A stretch of 9,185 nucleotides of DNA from an uncultured Eubacteriales bacterium. GTDB lineage: Bacteria; Bacillota; Clostridia; Christensenellales; Aristaeellaceae. The DNA lies in NCBI GenBank assembly GCA_900553315.1, contig USCW01000056.1, positions 1-9,185 of the forward strand, written 5' to 3'. The position numbers were made by a program, and so were the translations under genes. Below, piece after piece: positions 6,003 through 9,185 of the stretch (the first letter of the stretch is position 1; the number at the start of each line of letters is the position of its first letter). The notes under the pieces are model-generated. The model worked only from the letters and a program-made list of their open reading frames with translations, searched no databases and was not told the DNA's origin.

Positions 6003-6881
6003 ATGGGCAGCTTTGCCAATTCGGTTTTCAGCGTGCTGCTGGGATGGATTCGAACAGCCATCAACCAGATGTGGGCGCTGGTCAACAGCGACAGCGGCGG
6101 CGGCTTTCTCGCGTGGATCGGCGAGAACTGGAAAGCGCTGACGCTGATCCTGTGCGGCGTGGGCGTGGTGACGGACGTGGTGGTGTACCTGTTCCGCTGG
6201 CGGCCCATGCAGGTATGGGCCAGCTTCTTCCGCCGCCTGCGCGGCAAGGGCGTGGAGGCGGACGAATGGGAGCCCGCGGAAGAGGTTCCCGTTCCTGCGC
6301 CGAAGAAGCGTCCAGTGCCGCCTCCTGCCCCTGCGGCTCCTCCTCGTCAGATCACCGGGCGCACTTGGGTGTATCCCGACGGCACCGCCCGCATGGCGGA
6401 GGACGAGTTTCCCGTGCAGCAGCCGACCATGGTACAGCAGCCTATTTCCGTGCCGCAGGATACCGCCTATTACAGCCGCTTCGAGCGCCCCGCGCAGGAG
6501 CAGCCCATGCAGTTCAGCAGCGTCGGCCGAGCCTATCGCAGACCCCGGGCGGCAACCAATCTTCACGTGCCAGAAGAGCGCCCCCGGCAAACGCCCGACC
6601 TCACGGGCTTGGAGGATTATCCTCAGCCCATGGAGCAGCTGCTCCCTTACGAGCCGCCCATGGCCGAGGTCATTGAGGTTCCGGTGGAGCGTCTGCCCCA
6701 GCGGGTGCTTCAGCGGGTCACGCAAAGCCTGAAGGATGACGAGGAAGAACTGAACTATCGCTACACGCCTCCCGCACCTGCGGTGGACAAGCAGCGAGCT
6801 TATCATCAGCCGGTTTATCCGCCCAGCTGGCAGCCGCCGCAGCCTAAGGGAAGCGACACGGTGAAGCGGCGCTGGAGCTGA
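6003..6881 (+). CDS. Unrecognised membrane-anchored protein with proline-rich tail
   Basis: I do not recognise this 292-residue protein. Residues 4-26 (FANSVFSVLLGWIRTAINQM onward) form a hydrophobic or amphipathic segment, followed by a Gly-rich turn and one clear membrane helix near 41-64 (ALTLILCGVGVVTDVVVYLF). RWRPMQVWASFFRRLRGK follows; by the positive-inside rule this puts the long tail in the cytoplasm. The tail (85-292) is rich in Pro, Gln, Arg and Glu, looks disordered, and includes PAPKKRPVPPPAPAAPPRQ and PPSWQPPQPKG. Near 93-120 and 230-255 there are short charged stretches. The ATG has AGGAG (5992-5996) six bases upstream, 18 bases after cdaR, so it is co-transcribed with the c-di-AMP module in the slot usually held by glmM. 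A scaffold or adaptor role is a guess. Confidence 0.82.
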   Translation: MGSFANSVFSVLLGWIRTAINQMWALVNSDSGGGFLAWIGENWKALTLILCGVGVVTDVVVYLFRWRPMQVWASFFRRLRGKGVEADEWEPAEEVPVPAPKKRPVPPPAPAAPPRQITGRTWVYPDGTARMAEDEFPVQQPTMVQQPISVPQDTAYYSRFERPAQEQPMQFSSVGRAYRRPRAATNLHVPEERPRQTPDLTGLEDYPQPMEQLLPYEPPMAEVIEVPVERLPQRVLQRVTQSLKDDEEELNYRYTPPAPAVDKQRAYHQPVYPPSWQPPQPKGSDTVKRRWS

Positions 6882-6920
6882 GGTATCCCTCAAATTATGC
6901 TCCGAAATGGATGGGATTCT

Positions 6921-8231
6921 ATGAGTGAGGCATTACCACGGGCATTTCTGGAACGCATGGCAGCGCAGCTTGGTGAGGAGCTGCCTGCCTTTTTGCATAG
7001 CTATACGGAGCCCTATTGCCGTGGCATCCGCTTGAATCCGCTCAAGCCCACCGCTAAGGAATTCTGGCCGGAGGGCGTGTTGGAGCCTGTGCCTTGGGAG
7101 CCTGGCGCACACTACCTGACCGTGGAAAGCGACGCGGGCGCGGATGTGCTGCATGAGGCAGGCGGCTGGTACTTACAGGAGCCCAGCGCCATGGCGGCGG
7201 TGGCGGCGCTGAATCCACAGCCCGGGGAACGGGTGTTGGATCTCTGTGCGGCTCCCGGTGGCAAATCTACCCAGATTGCGGGTCGAATGCGCGGACAGGG
7301 GCTGCTGATCAGCAACGAGCCTGTGCCCAAGCGTGCGGCGATTCTCGCGCGGAACATGGAGCGCATGGGTGTGATGAATGCGCTGACCGTTTCCGCTCTG
7401 CCGGACGTGCTGGCAGCACGGTGGCCAGAGGCTTTCGACGCAGTGCTGGTAGATGCGCCCTGCTCCGGCGAGGGCATGTTCCGCCGCCATCCGGAAACAC
7501 GTGCCGAGTGGACCGCTGATTCTCCCGCGGGATGCGCCAAGCGTCAGCGGGAAATCCTTGAAAGCGCGGCGAAGCTGGTGCGTCCCGGCGGGCGGCTGAC
7601 ATACGCCACCTGCACGCTGAATCCTACGGAAAATGAGGAAAACATGGCGTGGTTCGTGGAGACACACCCGGACTTTGAGCTGTCACCATTTGCGCTGCCC
7701 GGGCTGAGCTCCTGCGAGGGCGCCATGACGCTGTATCCGCACCGTATTCGCGGCGAAGGGCACTTTGTAGCGCTGCTGCGCCGCAAGGGTGAAGCGGAAT
7801 GTACCGTGGCTCCCTTCAGTGGGCTGAAGGAAGCCGACAAGACTGCGGTGAAGACCGTTGAAGCCTTTGCGGGGAAGGCGATGGCTCGGCTGTATCTGCT
7901 GGGCGATACGATGGTGCAGCTGCCCGAGGGCTGTCCCAGCGTGCAGGGCGTGAGGGTGCTTCGCGCCGGACTGCATGTGGGGCAGTTGCGGGGAAAGCTG
8001 TTTTTTCCGGATCACGCGTGGGCGCTGGCGGCACAGCCGCCGGATGTGTCGTGCGTGGAGCTGAGCCGCGAGGAGGCAACAAAATATCAGGCTGGCGAGG
8101 AGCTTGCGGTGGAAAACGGCGCGGGCTTTGCGCTGGCCTGCTACGGTGGGCTGACGTTAGGCTGGGGGAAGGTTTCGGGAGGACGCATGAAGAACCACTA
8201 CCCCAAGGGCCTTCGCAGAAATAATCGATAA
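6921..8231 (+). CDS. RsmF-type 16S rRNA cytosine-C5 methyltransferase (NOL1/NOP2/Sun family)
   Basis: This enzyme uses S-adenosylmethionine to methylate C5 of a cytosine, most likely in rRNA. In the 436-residue product the SAM-binding loop is VLDLCAAPGGKSTQIAG (105-121). Both family cysteines are present: Cys181 in DAPCSGEGMFRRHPE, which aids release, and catalytic Cys231 in YATCTLNPTENEE. An N-terminal RNA-binding part (1-100, with RGIRLNPLKP) and a C-terminal PUA-like part ending in KNHYPKGLRR match the RsmF branch rather than RsmB. The ATG at 6921 is preferred because it leaves the usual few residues before LPRAFLERM and has GGATGGGA just upstream; an in-frame ATG at 6897 would add eight residues with a distant GAGG. 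The exact target base cannot be read from sequence. Confidence 0.9.
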   Translation: MSEALPRAFLERMAAQLGEELPAFLHSYTEPYCRGIRLNPLKPTAKEFWPEGVLEPVPWEPGAHYLTVESDAGADVLHEAGGWYLQEPSAMAAVAALNPQPGERVLDLCAAPGGKSTQIAGRMRGQGLLISNEPVPKRAAILARNMERMGVMNALTVSALPDVLAARWPEAFDAVLVDAPCSGEGMFRRHPETRAEWTADSPAGCAKRQREILESAAKLVRPGGRLTYATCTLNPTENEENMAWFVETHPDFELSPFALPGLSSCEGAMTLYPHRIRGEGHFVALLRRKGEAECTVAPFSGLKEADKTAVKTVEAFAGKAMARLYLLGDTMVQLPEGCPSVQGVRVLRAGLHVGQLRGKLFFPDHAWALAAQPPDVSCVELSREEATKYQAGEELAVENGAGFALACYGGLTLGWGKVSGGRMKNHYPKGLRRNNR

Positions 8232-8254
8232 GCATTGGAAGGAGCGTACCACAA

Positions 8255-9136
8255 ATGAAGCTGTTTTCGGAATCGCTGCCCTTTTATCGCGGAAATCTGC
8301 ACGCGCACACGACCTGCAGCGACGGTCAAAAGACCCCGAAGGAGTGCATGGCGGATTATCGCGCGGCGGGCTACGATTTTCTCTCCATCACGGATCACCG
8401 CATGGTGACGAAGCCCGACCCGGCGGAGATTCCCGAGGGACTGGTGATGATTCCCGGCATTGAGCTGGACTACACCATGCCCGATCAATGGGTACACATT
8501 CAGGGCCTTGGCGTTACGGAGGCTGTGATGGACAATTATGACCGCAACGGCAATCCGCAGGACGGCATTGACCGCATCAACGAATGCGGCGGACTGGCGA
8601 TGCTGAATCATCCCGCGTGGTCGCTGAATCCTCCGGAATACATTGCGTCTCTGAAGGGCGTTTTCGGTGCGGAGGTATGGAACTCTGTTTCAACGATTCC
8701 CTACAATGCGATCCGTGCGGACTCCTCCTCTTTGCTGGATGTTGCGGCGAGCCGTGGTGCGGACATGTTCTGGCTGGCCAATGACGACGTACACTTCTAT
8801 GGCACCGATTTTGCGCACGGCTGGAACATGGTACAGGCGGAAGAAAAGACCGCCGAGAGCATTCTGGCGGCCTTAGCGGCGGGACGTTTTTATGCGACGC
8901 AGGGCCCGGCGTTCCATCAGGTGGAGTACGACGGAAGCACGGTACGTGTGCAATGCTCTCCCGCGTCGGCGATTCTGTTCTACAGCAATTTGCCATGGGC
9001 CGCCGAGCGCTGCGTCCTTGGCGAAAATCTCACCGAGGCCGTTTACAGCATTCAGGGTTCCGAGACCTTCGTTCGCGTCCAAATCATTGATGCCAATGAA
9101 AAATCCGCATGGACAAGCCCTGTGAAAGTAAAGTAA
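8255..9136 (+). CDS. PHP-domain metal-dependent phosphoesterase
   Basis: The 293-residue product is a PHP-superfamily hydrolase, predicted to cleave phosphoester bonds with a cluster of two or three metal ions. Metal ligands are visible in order: NLHAHTTCSDG (His16 and His18, with Asp23), ITDHR (Asp47, His48), PGIELDY (Glu70), MLNHPAW (His119) and ANDDVHFYG (Asp177, Asp178, His180). The region from about 225 to 293 reads as a small beta-rich C-terminal domain (VRVQCSPASAILFYSN, FVRVQIIDANEKSAWTSP) found in stand-alone PHP proteins related to the CehA-like group. There is no signal peptide. AAGGAG (8239-8244) lies ten bases before the ATG, 23 bases after the methyltransferase stop, so the two are probably co-transcribed. 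The substrate is unknown. Confidence 0.87.
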   Translation: MKLFSESLPFYRGNLHAHTTCSDGQKTPKECMADYRAAGYDFLSITDHRMVTKPDPAEIPEGLVMIPGIELDYTMPDQWVHIQGLGVTEAVMDNYDRNGNPQDGIDRINECGGLAMLNHPAWSLNPPEYIASLKGVFGAEVWNSVSTIPYNAIRADSSSLLDVAASRGADMFWLANDDVHFYGTDFAHGWNMVQAEEKTAESILAALAAGRFYATQGPAFHQVEYDGSTVRVQCSPASAILFYSNLPWAAERCVLGENLTEAVYSIQGSETFVRVQIIDANEKSAWTSPVKVK

Positions 9137-9147
9137 CGGGGGAGTAT

Positions 9148-9185
9148 TGCGAGGGAGGGGACTTTTCTGAAGAAAAGTCCCCTCC
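9148..9185. repeat. Copy 2 of the GCGAGGGAGGGG hairpin repeat, cut by the window end
   Basis: Bases 9148-9170 match 3561-3583 at 21 of 23 positions. The visible stem pairs 9154-9167 with 9172-9185 without mismatch around TGAA. The two differences from copy 1 (G to A and C to T in the left arm) are both matched in the right arm. The outer part of the right arm, expected to read CTCGCA after a further C or so, lies beyond the window. It begins 11 bases after the stop codon of the PHP gene. Confidence 0.82.

Noticed and set aside
6879..6892. Small hairpin TGAGG-TATC-CCTCA at the stop codon of the proline-rich gene
   Set aside because: A 5-bp stem with no T-run is expected by chance and does not support a terminator.
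4899..6893. A 664-codon open frame on the minus strand opposite cdaR and the proline-rich gene
   Set aside because: It has an artefact composition (very rich in His, Arg, Leu and Gln), no domain I can recognise and no convincing ribosome site. It lies opposite clear YbbR coding sequence with normal codon use; high GC at third positions creates such frames.
6897..6920. Upstream start of the methyltransferase at 6897
   Set aside because: It would add eight residues absent from the usual family N-terminus, and its only ribosome-like motif is 13 bases away. It remains possible.

Overview
The window is bacterial, moderately GC-rich, with tightly packed genes all on the + strand. Every major gene has its closest recognisable relatives in anaerobic Clostridia (Bacillota). 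CdaA and a YbbR protein side by side, plus Mod/FdhD genes, fit a strict anaerobe, probably a gut-type clostridial lineage. I cannot place it below class level.

Region 1 (1-3554) concerns molybdenum (or tungsten) and formate dehydrogenase. A 5'-truncated modA (periplasmic-type oxyanion-binding protein), modB (permease) and modC (ATPase) form a molybdate-type ABC importer. A perfect 8-bp hairpin with a U-run lies between modA and modB. A long imperfect palindrome of about 160 nt fills the gap between modC and fdhD, which encodes the sulfurtransferase that activates the molybdenum/tungsten cofactor of formate dehydrogenase. Import plus maturation point to a formate dehydrogenase encoded elsewhere. 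After fdhD there is a perfect 21-bp hairpin (3560-3606).

Region 2 (3607-9136) starts after a 211-nt non-coding gap that holds a good sigma-A-like promoter. The genes are cdaA (c-di-AMP synthase, TTG start), a YbbR-repeat protein (cdaR), an unrecognised membrane-anchored proline-rich protein, an RsmF-type rRNA cytosine-C5 methyltransferase and a PHP-domain phosphoesterase. CdaA and CdaR form the membrane c-di-AMP module. The glmM gene that normally follows them is absent and the unknown protein sits in its place.

The window ends inside a second copy of the 3560-3606 hairpin. The two copies differ at two positions of the left arm, and both differences are compensated in the right arm. This marks a dispersed, structure-conserved intergenic repeat placed just after stop codons. 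I found no transposase, CRISPR array, tRNA, rRNA or phage gene. No wholly new multi-gene system is evident; the least explained elements are the modC-fdhD palindrome, the paired hairpins and the proline-rich protein beside cdaA-cdaR.
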